Of a DNA stretch of 64,000 bases, positions 17,558-27,392 are shown piece by piece (position 1 is the first letter of the stretch; every line of letters begins with the position of its first letter). A model generated the notes under the pieces. It ran no database searches, had not been told where the DNA came from, and saw only the letters and a program-made list of their open reading frames with translations. This stretch comes from Devosia sp. FJ2-5-3 (lineage in GTDB: Bacteria > Pseudomonadota > Alphaproteobacteria > Rhizobiales > Devosiaceae): assembly GCF_029201545.1 (NCBI RefSeq), contig NZ_CP104007.1, forward strand, positions 2,514,501 through 2,578,500, read 5' to 3'. Made by a program: the position numbers and the translations under genes.

Positions 17558-19134
17558 AGACGATGCTATTGCCGCTGCTGACGGCGGCACTTCTGGCGAG
17601 CACCGGAGGGGTGTGGGCTGCCGGAGAGCTCACCTATGTGGTCAATAATGAGAGCGCGAAATACGATCCCGGCACCACCGCCGAAACCTTTGCCGCGCCG
17701 ATCATCGGCAACGCCTTTGAAGGCCTCGTGCGCATGGACGCTGAAGGCCAGGTAGTTCCCGCTCTCGCGGAATCCTGGGAAGTCTCCGAGGACGGCCTGA
17801 CCTACACTTTCACCCTCCGCGATGCAAAGTGGTCCGATGGCGAGCCGGTCAAGGCGTCCGATTTCGTCTATGCCTGGAAGCGGGTTCTCGATCCGGCCAG
17901 CGGCGCGATGAACTCGCAGATGCTCTACCACATCGTGGGTGCGGAAGAGGCCTATGGCGGCGCCGATCGCGATGCCATCGCGATCTCGGCTCCCGATGAC
18001 AAGACCCTCACTTTCACCCTCAAGCAGCGCGTGCCCTACATGCTGCAGCTGCTCAACTATCCCGCCTTCTATCCGGTCCGCGAAGACATCGTATCGGCAG
18101 ACCCTGAAGGCTGGACCCGCAGCCCGGCGACCTTTGTTGGCACTGGTCCGTTCCGCGTCACCGCATTCAACGCCGGCGAGTCGGTCGTGTTCGAAAAGAA
18201 CCCGAACTATTATGCCGCCGATGAAGTCAGCCTCGACAAGCTCACCTTCCGCCTTATCCCCGATCCCGCAACGGCTCTCGCCGCCATGGAAGCCGGCGAT
18301 GTCGACGGCATCGAGTCGGTACCTGCGCCAGAAATCCCCCGCCTTTCGGTTGAATCGGACGCCTTCCTGGTCGTTCCGGCGCTGGGCACAACCTACGCCA
18401 TGTTCAATCCAAACCAGGCGCCGCTGGACAATCTGAACGTGCGCAAGGCTCTCTCCGTGGCCATCGACCGTTCGGAAATCATCGAGTTTGTGCTGCAGTC
18501 TGCCGACACTCCGGCACTGGGTCTCGTTCCCCCGGGCATGAGCCTTGGTGGTGAAGATTATACCGACGGCCGCGACAATTTCGGCCTTTCGGAAACCGCC
18601 GATATCGAAGGTGCTCAGGCTGCTCTTGCCGAAGCCGGCTATCCGAATGGCGAAGGCTTCCCCGAGACCGTCTTCATTACCTACACCTCTCCGCCGATCG
18701 AGAAACTTCTTGAGGCAATTCAGCAGATGTGGAAGGAAAACCTGAACATCGACGTGAAGATCCAGGCCACCGAGTGGCAGGTCTATTATCCGGAAGTGCA
18801 GAAGGTCGAGTACCAGATCTCACAGATGGGCTGGGGCGCAGACTATCCGCACCCGATGACCTTCCTCGACAATTTCGTCACTGGAAGCGCGAACAACCTG
18901 AACAATTGGTCGAATGCCGAGTACGACGCAGAAATCGCGGCTGCCAAGGCGGCAAGCGACGAGGCGACCTCGCGTGATCACATGCGTGCAGCTGAAGCGA
19001 TCCTGATGAACGATCACTCGATCCTGCCGCAATATCACCGCTACAATTACATGATGATGAGCCCGAAGGTCACCGGCTTCTGGCGCTCGACGCTCAACGT
19101 CCCGTATTTCCGCGACGCTGAAATCTCCGAATAA
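17554..19134 (+). CDS. oppA: Peptide ABC transporter substrate-binding protein, OppA type
   Basis: 526 residues with a signal peptide (about 1-23, cleavage near VWAAGE) and no lipobox cysteine, so a free periplasmic protein. The SBP_bac_5 pattern is clear: FEGLVRMDAEGQVVPALAESW, YTFTLRDAKWSDGEPVKASDFVYAWKR and VFEKNPNYY. It captures peptides for the OppBCDF complex. ATGA overlap with oppF and an AGGAGAG site fix the start. A stable hairpin follows 10 bp after the stop. The exact peptide preference cannot be read from sequence. Confidence 0.93.
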   Translation: MKTMLLPLLTAALLASTGGVWAAGELTYVVNNESAKYDPGTTAETFAAPIIGNAFEGLVRMDAEGQVVPALAESWEVSEDGLTYTFTLRDAKWSDGEPVKASDFVYAWKRVLDPASGAMNSQMLYHIVGAEEAYGGADRDAIAISAPDDKTLTFTLKQRVPYMLQLLNYPAFYPVREDIVSADPEGWTRSPATFVGTGPFRVTAFNAGESVVFEKNPNYYAADEVSLDKLTFRLIPDPATALAAMEAGDVDGIESVPAPEIPRLSVESDAFLVVPALGTTYAMFNPNQAPLDNLNVRKALSVAIDRSEIIEFVLQSADTPALGLVPPGMSLGGEDYTDGRDNFGLSETADIEGAQAALAEAGYPNGEGFPETVFITYTSPPIEKLLEAIQQMWKENLNIDVKIQATEWQVYYPEVQKVEYQISQMGWGADYPHPMTFLDNFVTGSANNLNNWSNAEYDAEIAAAKAASDEATSRDHMRAAEAILMNDHSILPQYHRYNYMMMSPKVTGFWRSTLNVPYFRDAEISE

Positions 19135-19143
19135 GAACTTAGA

Positions 19144-19169
19144 GCTCCCGCCCTCTCGAGGGTGGGAGC
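19144..19169 (+). promoter_or_regulatory. Intercistronic hairpin after oppA
   Basis: GCTCCCGCCC (19144-19153) pairs with GGGTGGGAGC (19160-19169), one pair being G-T. No T-run follows, so it is more likely an mRNA 3'-end stabiliser for the abundant binding-protein message. It also holds the GGTGGGAG that could serve as ribosome site of the next gene. Confidence 0.55.
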
Positions 19170-19180
19170 CTCCAACAGGG

Positions 19181-19714
19181 ATGCCTGCAGTGCCCGTTTC
19201 CGTAGCTATCGAGACCGAACTTGGCGCGTTCACGCTGTCGGTCGATACCGACAATGCCCCGATTACTGCCCACAATTTCCTCGCCTATGTCGATGGCGGC
19301 CATCTCGATCGGTCGACCGCCTACCGGATCGTGACTATGGCCAACCAACCCGCGGAGACCGTCCACAAGATCGAGGTTGTGCAATGGGGTCCGCAGGCAT
19401 CGGATGAAAATCCCTCCGCCTTCCCGCCCATCGCTCATGAGAGCACGGTCCAGACAGGATTGCTCCACAAGCATATGACCATTTCTATGGCCCGCTTTGA
19501 TCCCGGCACGGCCAGCTCTGAATTCTTCATCTGCATCGGCGACCAGCCGCAGCTCGATTTCGGCGGCATGAGAAATCCAGACGGCCAGGGTTTTGCCGCC
19601 TTCGGCACGGTCACGGAAGGCGAAGATACAGTTCTCAAGATCTTCGCCACCGCGACTGCCACCGAGACCCAGGAAAATCCGGTGAAATTTCGCAAATGTT
19701 ATCGCCTTGGATAG
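19181..19714 (+). CDS. Cyclophilin-type peptidyl-prolyl isomerase
   Basis: 177 residues. The cyclophilin fold is shown by VAIETELGAFTLSVDTDNAPITAHNF at the start and by ISMARFDPGTASSEFFICIGD with LDFGG in the middle (about 100-130). These enzymes catalyse cis-trans isomerisation of prolyl bonds. There is no signal peptide, so it is cytoplasmic. It lies 46 bp after oppA and may share its transcript. The start could be GTG at 19190, which is better spaced from AGGG. Confidence 0.88.
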   Translation: MPAVPVSVAIETELGAFTLSVDTDNAPITAHNFLAYVDGGHLDRSTAYRIVTMANQPAETVHKIEVVQWGPQASDENPSAFPPIAHESTVQTGLLHKHMTISMARFDPGTASSEFFICIGDQPQLDFGGMRNPDGQGFAAFGTVTEGEDTVLKIFATATATETQENPVKFRKCYRLG

Positions 19715-19824
19715 CAATAGCCAGGCGGCGTGAGTTGACCTCCGAGCATTGCGTAATGCCATGGGAGCGCGGGCCATTCCCGTTCTCGCCTTGAATTTTG
19801 GCATATGCTGCCGAATTTCCTGCC

Positions 19825-20313
19825 TCAGCCGCACTTTTCCAGCACATGGGCAATTGCCGATTTGGACCCCTTCGCCCCGAAGACATTCGGATCGACCGGA
19901 TCAAACCCGCCACCGGCCTTGGCCCGTACGAAGGCCACCCGGATCGTCTCCTGCGCATTTTGCGCAATCCGCGCCCATTGCCGCGCCACTGGTCCGCGCA
20001 CGATCACCGAGCTGCCGTCGAGATGAACCAGCGGCATGTCCTGGGCGAAACTTGTATTGCCGGACAGGGTGGTCGACCCTCTGGGATCGGGCGTGATCGC
20101 AAGGCTGGTGGCCGAAGCACCCGAAAGGCCCTTGTCCGGCTTACGCACCCAAAAGCCCATGGCGAGCACGCCGCCGCGGCAGGCAAACTGGAATTGCGCA
20201 TCACCATTGTCAAACCAGGCAATCGGCGTTGATCCGCCCTCATATCGCCACTGGTCGGCGGAGGCCGGAACTGTCAGCGCAAGGCAAAAGGCGGCGGTCA
20301 GGATAAGGCGCAT
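19825..20313 (-). CDS. Small exported protein of unknown function
   Basis: 162 residues with a clear signal peptide (1-19, cleavage after PASA). The mature part is mostly beta-strand (WRYEGGSTPIAWFDNGD, FACRGGVLAMGFWVR) with two cysteines, one near residue 44 and one near the C-terminus (LEKCG) that could form a disulfide. I do not recognise the family; it has the general look of the small periplasmic beta proteins often found in rhizobia. It is transcribed towards the cyclophilin gene. Confidence 0.7.
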   Translation of the reverse strand: MRLILTAAFCLALTVPASADQWRYEGGSTPIAWFDNGDAQFQFACRGGVLAMGFWVRKPDKGLSGASATSLAITPDPRGSTTLSGNTSFAQDMPLVHLDGSSVIVRGPVARQWARIAQNAQETIRVAFVRAKAGGGFDPVDPNVFGAKGSKSAIAHVLEKCG

Positions 20314-20441
20314 GAAACGATGTCCGCAGAGAAGAAACCTGATGCCACCCGACGCCGGACAGTCTTAACAATCCCTTTCGCGCCTGCGCATCTCAAGTCA
20401 AAATGATTGCCTGACTTGCGTTCCGCCTCCTACAATCGGCC

Positions 20442-20942
20442 ATGGGCGAACGAAACTTTCTGATCGAAGGCATATCCGGTTCCGGCAAGACATCTGTCGC
20501 CACCATGCTGGAAAACCGCGGATTTGACGTGATCCACGGCGACCGGCTCCTTGCCTATCAAGGCGATCCGCAAACCGGCGTTCCCGTCATGCCGCGTCCC
20601 CAGGACCCTGCTTTCGTGAACGCACATCACATTTGGGACGTCGACCAGCTCAAAAGACTAATCGACGACCAAACCCACCCCAGGACCTTCTTTTGCGGCG
20701 CTTCGCGCAACAGGCATCACTTCGCGCAGTGGTTCGATGCCATCTTCCTACTGGAGACCGATTGGGCGACGATCTCCCGACGGCTCGATGGTCGGCCCGG
20801 CGAATGGGGCGATGATCCGCGAGAGCGGTCCCTGATCCAGCAGCTCCACATTTCGCGCATCGATCTGCCGATTGGTGCAATCGCCATCGACGCCACGCGG
20901 CCGCTGCATGAGGTGGTCGACGCCATTCTGGCACGCTGCTAA
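20442..20942 (+). CDS. P-loop nucleoside-kinase-like ATP-binding protein
   Basis: 166 residues. Walker A GISGSGKTS is at 10-18, followed by VIHGDRLLAYQGDP, CGASRNRHHFAQWFDAIFLLE and a basic lid-like region. The plan is that of small AAA_18/adenylate-kinase-like proteins that phosphorylate nucleosides or small metabolites. The substrate is unknown. It lies 25 bp before the YCII-like gene and probably shares its transcript. Confidence 0.75.
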   Translation: MGERNFLIEGISGSGKTSVATMLENRGFDVIHGDRLLAYQGDPQTGVPVMPRPQDPAFVNAHHIWDVDQLKRLIDDQTHPRTFFCGASRNRHHFAQWFDAIFLLETDWATISRRLDGRPGEWGDDPRERSLIQQLHISRIDLPIGAIAIDATRPLHEVVDAILARC

Positions 20943-20967
20943 TCTCCCGAGATCGGAGGAAATCACA

Positions 20968-21306
20968 ATGGCCCGTTTTCTTGCCGTCTACACAATGCAA
21001 CCGGAAGCAGTCACCCGGTTCCGTGCCATGCCCAAGGCTGACCAGGATGCGGTCGACGCGGTCGGCCTGGAGCAATGGAAGGAATGGGAGAGGCGCCACG
21101 CCGCAGCGTTCCTCGAACCTGGCGGCATGGTGGGCAAGACCCTGCGCGTCGGCAAGTCCGGCACTGCGCCGGCAACCAATACGATCTGCGGCTATGTCGT
21201 GGTCGAGGCTGACACCATCGAAGACGCCGCCCGCATTTTCGAAGACCACCCGCACATCAAGACCTTCCCCGGTGAGGGGATCGACATCATGCCCTTCGTG
21301 ACCTGA
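20968..21306 (+). CDS. YCII-related domain protein
   Basis: 112 residues forming one alpha/beta module: MARFLAVYTM at the start, WKEWERRHAAAFLEPGGMVG in the middle and GYVVVEADTIEDAARIFEDHPH near the end. This resembles the ferredoxin-like YCII fold. Proteins of this type have no settled function. CGGAGG seven bases before the ATG fixes the start. Confidence 0.7.
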   Translation: MARFLAVYTMQPEAVTRFRAMPKADQDAVDAVGLEQWKEWERRHAAAFLEPGGMVGKTLRVGKSGTAPATNTICGYVVVEADTIEDAARIFEDHPHIKTFPGEGIDIMPFVT

Positions 21307-21416
21307 CCCTGCCGGACCGCCGACATCGCTCGAACGACGGTGAAGCGAGTGTTATGGATCGAGGGGCGCCACCGGGTTCACGGCGACTTGCGTGTCGTTG
21401 GAATAGGGCCGTCGGC

Positions 21417-21442
21417 GGAACCCTTGATAGGATCAACGCGTG
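21417..21442 (+). promoter_or_regulatory. Candidate EcfG-type general-stress promoter
   Basis: GGAAC (21417-21421) and CGTG (21439-21442) are separated by 17 bases, one mismatch from the alphaproteobacterial general-stress consensus GGAAC-N16/17-CGTT. It ends 48 bp before the start of the small DUF2188-like gene. Confidence 0.35.
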
Positions 21443-21490
21443 TCGGCAACGCGACGCAGGGCAATTGCGTTATGGCGGGCGGAGGGACAA

Positions 21491-21724
21491 ATGAGCCAGT
21501 CACATTTTATCGTATACGAGCGTGACGCATCCTGGCAGTTCACTCACAAGGGCAGCATCACCGCACCTTTCGACAATCGAGACGAGGCAATCGAGGCCGC
21601 CATCGGGGCGGCACGCGATAGCGGCGATCCCGGAGCGGTTGTGATCGTGCAGGATCGCGATACCGACGAAAAAATAGTCTGGCGTCACGACGGGGACAGC
21701 GCCGAACCGAACGATCAGCCTTAA
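21491..21724 (+). CDS. Small DUF2188-like protein
   Basis: 77 residues: HFIVYERDASWQFTHKGS, then a helix rich in alanine (DEAIEAAIGAARDSG), then VVIVQDRDTDEKIVWRHDGD. This beta-alpha-beta plan fits DUF2188-type small proteins, whose role is unknown and which are often stress-linked. GGAGGG just before the ATG at 21491 supports this start over an upstream ATG at 21440. A possible EcfG promoter lies upstream. Confidence 0.7.
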   Translation: MSQSHFIVYERDASWQFTHKGSITAPFDNRDEAIEAAIGAARDSGDPGAVVIVQDRDTDEKIVWRHDGDSAEPNDQP

Positions 21725-21741
21725 CGTCGCGAGAGGGGGCG

Positions 21742-22233
21742 CTATTCCTCCTGGCCGATGCGGACGATCTCTACGTCCCCGCCGGCAACGGAAACGAGTT
21801 GCCCCACAGTCTTACCCATCAGAGCCCGCGAAATCGGCGAGTTGAAAGAGATCGTGCCACGGCTGGGGTCGGCCTCATCATGACCGACGATCCTGTAGGT
21901 CTGGACGCGACCATCCTCACGCTCGAAGGTGACGATACTTCCAAATCGCACCACACCATTATCAGGCGAATGTGGAATAAGCTCGGCCGTTCGGACGCGC
22001 TCGGTTAGATACCGCAGGTCGCGGTAGGGCGCTGCCGCCAGCCGCCTTCTCTCGTTGATGTCCTCCACCTGCATGGCTTCGTCGTAGGCGGCCCGTGCCA
22101 GTTCCAACTTGCTTTGAAGCGACGCCAGGCCCTCCTCGGTGACCAGGTTTGGTCCCTCGGGGATGGGCCGTTCGGGCAGCATGGTCTCCGATGCAGTTTC
22201 CGCACTGTCTTCTTTGGTGAAAGCGACGCTCAC
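21742..22233 (-). CDS. GreA/GreB-family transcription elongation factor-like protein
   Basis: About 163 residues from a GTG with GGAGGAG seven bases upstream. Residues about 25-90 would form the N-terminal coiled coil (LQSKLELARAAYDEAMQ, RRRLAAAPYRDLRYLTERV). The C-terminal half is the Gre/Rnk domain (VVRFGSIVTFEREDGRVQTYRIVG, TISFNSPISRALMGKTVGQLV). Gre factors enter the RNA polymerase secondary channel and rescue backtracked complexes. The tip acidic residues are not obvious, so this paralog may act differently. It is divergent from the acidic-protein gene. Confidence 0.82.
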   Translation of the reverse strand: MSVAFTKEDSAETASETMLPERPIPEGPNLVTEEGLASLQSKLELARAAYDEAMQVEDINERRRLAAAPYRDLRYLTERVRTAELIPHSPDNGVVRFGSIVTFEREDGRVQTYRIVGHDEADPSRGTISFNSPISRALMGKTVGQLVSVAGGDVEIVRIGQEE

Positions 22234-22435
22234 CTTGCCACTCCTCCACAATTCAACGTCAAGCATTAGCCCATGCATTGCCGTAATAACAACCGCTGAG
22301 GAGAAACTCCCGGGCGAGCGTGCGGCTCCAAGGCGCTCACACACGGCAAGCCCAGCGTTCACAATCGCAGCTGTGATCGAACGTCTCGCCGCCGACCACG
22401 TTGTCTTTGCACGCGAACAGCTACGGGAGACCGAA

Positions 22436-22897
22436 ATGGCACAGACACATGAACATGGCGGAGTGCTGCCGCAGGAGACCAATTTCGACAACGCCGATCA
22501 GCCGGGAATTTCCCAGCCCTATACCCAAAGCGAGATCGAAGACCTGGTCTTCAACGGCACGCTCAGCGTCCAGGAACGACTTGCCCGCCTGCGCGAGATG
22601 CGCGACGAGGCCGCGACGCGCGAGAGCGGCGACTGGGGTGACGGCGATCCTGCTGTGATGATGGACGAAATCGACCGCGCAATCGAGGAACTGAGCGGCG
22701 ACCAGTCGGCGAGCGACGACAATTTGCCGCTCGAGCCCGGCTTGTCCGATGATCCGTCGGATCACCTTCATGTCCTGTCCCCAGACGACGTCGACGCCCA
22801 GCAGGCACTAACCGGCGAAGACGAATTTTACGACGAAGAAGAGGACGGCCCGATAGACGACGACCAGTGGGCAGGCAGTGAGGAATTCCGCCACTAG
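22436..22897 (+). CDS. Acidic hypothetical protein
   Basis: 153 residues, strongly acidic, with a C-terminal third dominated by Asp and Glu (EFYDEEEDGPIDDDQW). A helical middle part (YTQSEIEDLVFNGTLSVQERLARLREMRDE) is followed by an acidic tail. I recognise no domain. GGGAGA precedes the ATG, and a textbook terminator follows 25 bp after the stop, so it is a single-gene unit and likely real. Confidence 0.7.
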   Translation: MAQTHEHGGVLPQETNFDNADQPGISQPYTQSEIEDLVFNGTLSVQERLARLREMRDEAATRESGDWGDGDPAVMMDEIDRAIEELSGDQSASDDNLPLEPGLSDDPSDHLHVLSPDDVDAQQALTGEDEFYDEEEDGPIDDDQWAGSEEFRH

Positions 22898-22922
22898 CCG
22901 GTCCGCACCGCTTGTATAACGC

Positions 22923-22952
22923 AACCTCCACGCCCCGTGCGTGGAGGTTTTT
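22923..22952 (+). terminator. Intrinsic terminator
   Basis: AACCTCCACGC (22923-22933) and its exact complement GCGTGGAGGTT (22939-22949) enclose the loop CCCGT, followed by TTTC. It ends the acidic-protein gene. Confidence 0.85.
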
Positions 22953-23036
22953 CGTATTGAAAAATCACACTTGCCAATGTCGACCCGCAGGCGCCTCATC
23001 CGTCGCGAAGGATGCATCCTTGAGGAGGACCTTCCA

Positions 23037-24260
23037 ATGGAAAGACACTACGGGTGGGTAATCGTTGCGGCGGGAGCCGTCATTACCTGCGTGGCGATGG
23101 GCGCGATGTTCGCCCTGCCCGTCTATCTCCAACCCATGGCCGACCAGACCGGATGGACCCGGGCCGGGATATCCGGCGCCATGACTGTGGGCTTCCTGGT
23201 GATGGGCGTGGCCGGCTTCTTCTGGGGCACGCTGACGGACAGGATCGGTGCCCGCCCGGTCGTCCTTATCGCTGCTGTCATGCTTGGCCTGGGGCTGTTC
23301 ATAGCCAGCCGAGCCACAGATTTGCTGGTGTTCCAATTTGCCTATGGCGGGCTCGTTGGCGCATCTGGTGGCGCTTTTTTCGCACCACTCATGGCGACGA
23401 CAATCGGATGGTTCGACAAGAACCGCAGTCTTGCCGTGTCGCTTGTCTCGCTCGGTGGCGGCGTCGCGCCGATGGTCATCACACCACTCGCCACTGTTCT
23501 GATCCAGATCTATGGCTGGCGCGACGCCATGATGATGACTGCGATCACAGCCACTGTCCTCATCTTGCCGCTAAGCCTGCTCATTCGTCGCGCTCCCGAG
23601 ATGCTCGCCGCATCGCCTACCCCTTCCAGTGACGTCGAACCGGCCGAGCAACAGCCCACACGGATGGGTGCCGTGTTTAGGACGCCACAATTCTTCGTTC
23701 TCGCCGGGGTGTTTTTCTTCTGCTGCGCCGCCCATTCCGGCCCGATCTTTCACACCGTCAGCTACGCCATGCTTTGCGGTGCGTCGGCCATCGCGGCGGC
23801 GAGCATCTACAGCGTCGAAGGTTTTGCCGGCCTTTTTGGCCGGGTCATTTTCGGCATCCTCGGCGACAGGCTTGGCGTCAAGCGGGTCATCATCGGCGGC
23901 CTCGTGCTCCAGGCCGCTGGCATCTACACCTACATTTATGTCAGTGAACTCAGCCACTTCTATGCGCTGGCAGCAGTGCTTGGCCTGGCCTATGGCGGTG
24001 TGATGCCCCTCTACGCCGTCCTTGCCCGTGACTATTTCGGGCCGAAGGTCATGGGCACCGTCCTGGGCGGGATCACCATGACATCCAGCATCGGCATGGC
24101 CTTTGGCCCACTCGGCGGGGGTTGGATCTTCGATACTTTCGGCGACTACCACTGGCTCTATGTCAGCTCTGCCGTCATCGGCCTCGCCGCCGCGGCACTG
24201 GCCCTGGCCTTTCCGCCCAAGAACCATGATATTGCTCCCACACACGCCGTACCAGCCTGA
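23037..24260 (+). CDS. MFS transporter, monocarboxylate/oxalate-type
   Basis: 407 residues with 12 predicted membrane segments. The N-terminus (HYGWVIVAAGAVITCVAMGAMFALPVYLQPM) and the loop FGILGDRLGVKR (about 280) resemble MFS proteins of the monocarboxylate or oxalate:formate antiporter branch. The substrate is unknown. GAGGAGGA eight bases upstream supports the ATG at 23037; an in-frame extension overlaps the upstream terminator and is rejected. It converges with a second MFS gene with only 6 bp between stops. Confidence 0.85.
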   Translation: MERHYGWVIVAAGAVITCVAMGAMFALPVYLQPMADQTGWTRAGISGAMTVGFLVMGVAGFFWGTLTDRIGARPVVLIAAVMLGLGLFIASRATDLLVFQFAYGGLVGASGGAFFAPLMATTIGWFDKNRSLAVSLVSLGGGVAPMVITPLATVLIQIYGWRDAMMMTAITATVLILPLSLLIRRAPEMLAASPTPSSDVEPAEQQPTRMGAVFRTPQFFVLAGVFFFCCAAHSGPIFHTVSYAMLCGASAIAAASIYSVEGFAGLFGRVIFGILGDRLGVKRVIIGGLVLQAAGIYTYIYVSELSHFYALAAVLGLAYGGVMPLYAVLARDYFGPKVMGTVLGGITMTSSIGMAFGPLGGGWIFDTFGDYHWLYVSSAVIGLAAAALALAFPPKNHDIAPTHAVPA

Positions 24261-24266
24261 CCGCCC

Positions 24267-25607
24267 TCAGACGGGGCTTGCGACAGCAGCCCCGTCGTCA
24301 TCATCCCCTTTCAGAGCGTAGGCATTGGACAAGTCTCGATACGCCCGGGAATTGAAGGCGATGATGGTCACCATCAGCCCGATTATTCCGGCAATGGTGA
24401 AGACCAGGGCCATGCCCCGCTCCGGCCCCCTGCCGAACCAGTCGCCAATTGCATCGGCACCGGCCCCGTCGGTCATGAAGGGGATGACCACGAACTGGGT
24501 CAGCGGGCCGATCAGGAAAGCGGTCAAAGGAGAGGCGGACTGCTCGACCGATTGAGCAAATCCGAAGACCCGCCCCTGCCTTTCAAGCGGCACGACCTTT
24601 TGTAGGGTCGTATGTTCTGCGGCTTCGGCGTAGGGCCCAAGTAGCATCCAGATAAAGCACCCTCCGGCCAGCAGCCAGATCGAGGACTGCAGGGTGAATA
24701 CGCAACAGACCGACCAGGTAATCATATTCACCGTCAACAAGGTCCTGAGTGGGTTTTTGCCCAAGCCAGTTTTTGCGATGACGATGCCGCTCAGGATGAA
24801 GGCCGTGGAAAGCGCGCCGAAGGTCAGGCCCCACACCTGCACGGAGACCAGCGAAAGCCCATAGGCGTCCAGCAGGGCCATGAAAACGCCGCCCAGGAAA
24901 TTGTTGAATGTGGCGAAAAAGATGAGTGCAAACAGGCCCGGAACGGCGGCGATGACGCGGATCGTGCCGGCGATGTCCACCCTCTTGGGCTCCTCGGGGA
25001 TGTCAGCATTCGGTGCCACGCGGCCCTCGTCAAGGCGGACCGCCAACAAGTGCACGAAGGCAAGAAGGGTGAACGCCAGTGCGAGGATAAGCGTCAGCTT
25101 CATCCCGCCGAACGCGACCAGGAAACCGCTTATTACCGAGGTCGTGAGGAAGCCTATGCCACTGACCATACCCACCAGACCGTTGGCCTTGTCGCGACGA
25201 TCCTCGGGGATCATGATGGTCACCAGCGTTGGAAGTGCGATGCTCCTGATATTGCCCGCGATCACCCCCATCATGACGATGAGCACAAAACCCCACAAAT
25301 AGGGCCCGTAGGGATCGGCAAAGGCATTTTCCGGTTCCAGAAAAACCAGCGCCGTCGCGACGAGATAAAAGAAGAAGGAAGCAAGGCTTGAGCCCTGCAT
25401 GGATGCCTTCTTGGAATTGTGGTCGACGATGCTGCCGAACCAGAAGCCCATCCCCGCCGTGAAGACCAGATAGATGCCCGCGACCATCCCTGTCGCAAAC
25501 ACGGACTGAGTTTCGATGAAAATCCAGAAGGTTAGCGCGAACCAGACCGTGAAGTTGGTGATATTCGCAACGAGGTTGTTACCGAGAATCTGATGGAACG
25601 GGCTCAT
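24267..25607 (-). CDS. MFS transporter, DHA3-type
   Basis: 446 residues with 12 predicted membrane segments. The sequence around FGSIVDHNSKKASM (motif A-like, after the second helix) and the pattern IPEDRRDKANGLVGMVSG resemble the DHA3 group, which includes MefA-type macrolide exporters. The drug or metabolite handled is unknown. The C-terminal end overlaps a GC-rich stem (near 24272-24297) that may help end transcription of the facing gene. Confidence 0.85.
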   Translation of the reverse strand: MSPFHQILGNNLVANITNFTVWFALTFWIFIETQSVFATGMVAGIYLVFTAGMGFWFGSIVDHNSKKASMQGSSLASFFFYLVATALVFLEPENAFADPYGPYLWGFVLIVMMGVIAGNIRSIALPTLVTIMIPEDRRDKANGLVGMVSGIGFLTTSVISGFLVAFGGMKLTLILALAFTLLAFVHLLAVRLDEGRVAPNADIPEEPKRVDIAGTIRVIAAVPGLFALIFFATFNNFLGGVFMALLDAYGLSLVSVQVWGLTFGALSTAFILSGIVIAKTGLGKNPLRTLLTVNMITWSVCCVFTLQSSIWLLAGGCFIWMLLGPYAEAAEHTTLQKVVPLERQGRVFGFAQSVEQSASPLTAFLIGPLTQFVVIPFMTDGAGADAIGDWFGRGPERGMALVFTIAGIIGLMVTIIAFNSRAYRDLSNAYALKGDDDDGAAVASPV

Positions 25608-25763
25608 AGGGGCATCCTTGCGAAGCGGCGGATAGCGGGCCTCTGGCGGCGATCTAGCTTAGGCAAGCGCGGTGACAGAGGCTGTCAGTGGCGAAAGAAT
25701 ACGCCACTGACCAACGACGACCAGCGTCCTCAGACTTCGACATTGTTGGCCAACAAGCGCAAT

Positions 25764-26156
25764 TCACATTTGTTGCGTGAGCTGAGCGAGTTCCCAGGCA
25801 TTGCCTGCAGGGTCGGCGAAAGCTGCGGTGCGCCGTCCCCAAGGGCGGTCCAAGGGACCGTTGAGAAATTCGACGCCAAGTGCCTGTAAACGCTGATGTT
25901 CCAAGTCGACATCGTCGACGCGGATGGTCAGGAGCATGCGCGGACCATCACCTGCCCTGCCAATTGCAGTGGGCTCGACAAGGGTTGGCGCCTGCGTTTC
26001 GGCCAGGAGATTGATCATGGTGCCAGCGAAGCCGAACACTGCCGAGACATCGTCCTGGTAGACGACATCGACGTCGAATATGCGCTGGTAAAACTCGCGG
26101 ACTTCAACGATGTCTTCGACGAAAAGCGTAATCACTTCAATAGCATCAAGCGCCAT
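25764..26156 (-). CDS. VOC-superfamily protein
   Basis: 130 residues with two half-modules: VITLFVEDIVEVREFYQRIF at the start, RVDDVDLEHQRLQALGVEF in the middle and FADPAGNAWELAQ at the end. This is the glyoxalase/dioxygenase fold. CAGGAGG precedes the ATG at 26156; the longer frame upstream runs towards the terminator of the sugar ABC operon. The substrate is unknown, and it is separated from that operon by the terminator. Confidence 0.83.
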   Translation of the reverse strand: MALDAIEVITLFVEDIVEVREFYQRIFDVDVVYQDDVSAVFGFAGTMINLLAETQAPTLVEPTAIGRAGDGPRMLLTIRVDDVDLEHQRLQALGVEFLNGPLDRPWGRRTAAFADPAGNAWELAQLTQQM

Positions 26157-26226
26157 CTGGACCTCCTGGTTCTGAGACACGACGAGTCGGCACGCCCCTT
26201 TTCGACCCACATTCGGACCGTCGGAC

Positions 26227-26251
26227 AAAAAAAAGCCCCGGAGACCGGGGC
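26227..26251 (-). terminator. Intrinsic terminator of the sugar ABC operon
   Basis: On the minus strand GCCCCGG (26251-26245) and CCGGGGC (26241-26235) enclose TCT, followed by eight T (26234-26227). It lies 10 bp after the stop of the ATPase gene. Confidence 0.92.
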
Positions 26252-26261
26252 CTTGAAAAGT

Positions 26262-27353
<1,092 letters not shown>

Positions 27354-27392
27354 GGCTCAGATCTCCCGCTGTGAAATTGGTGTTGTCATCGC

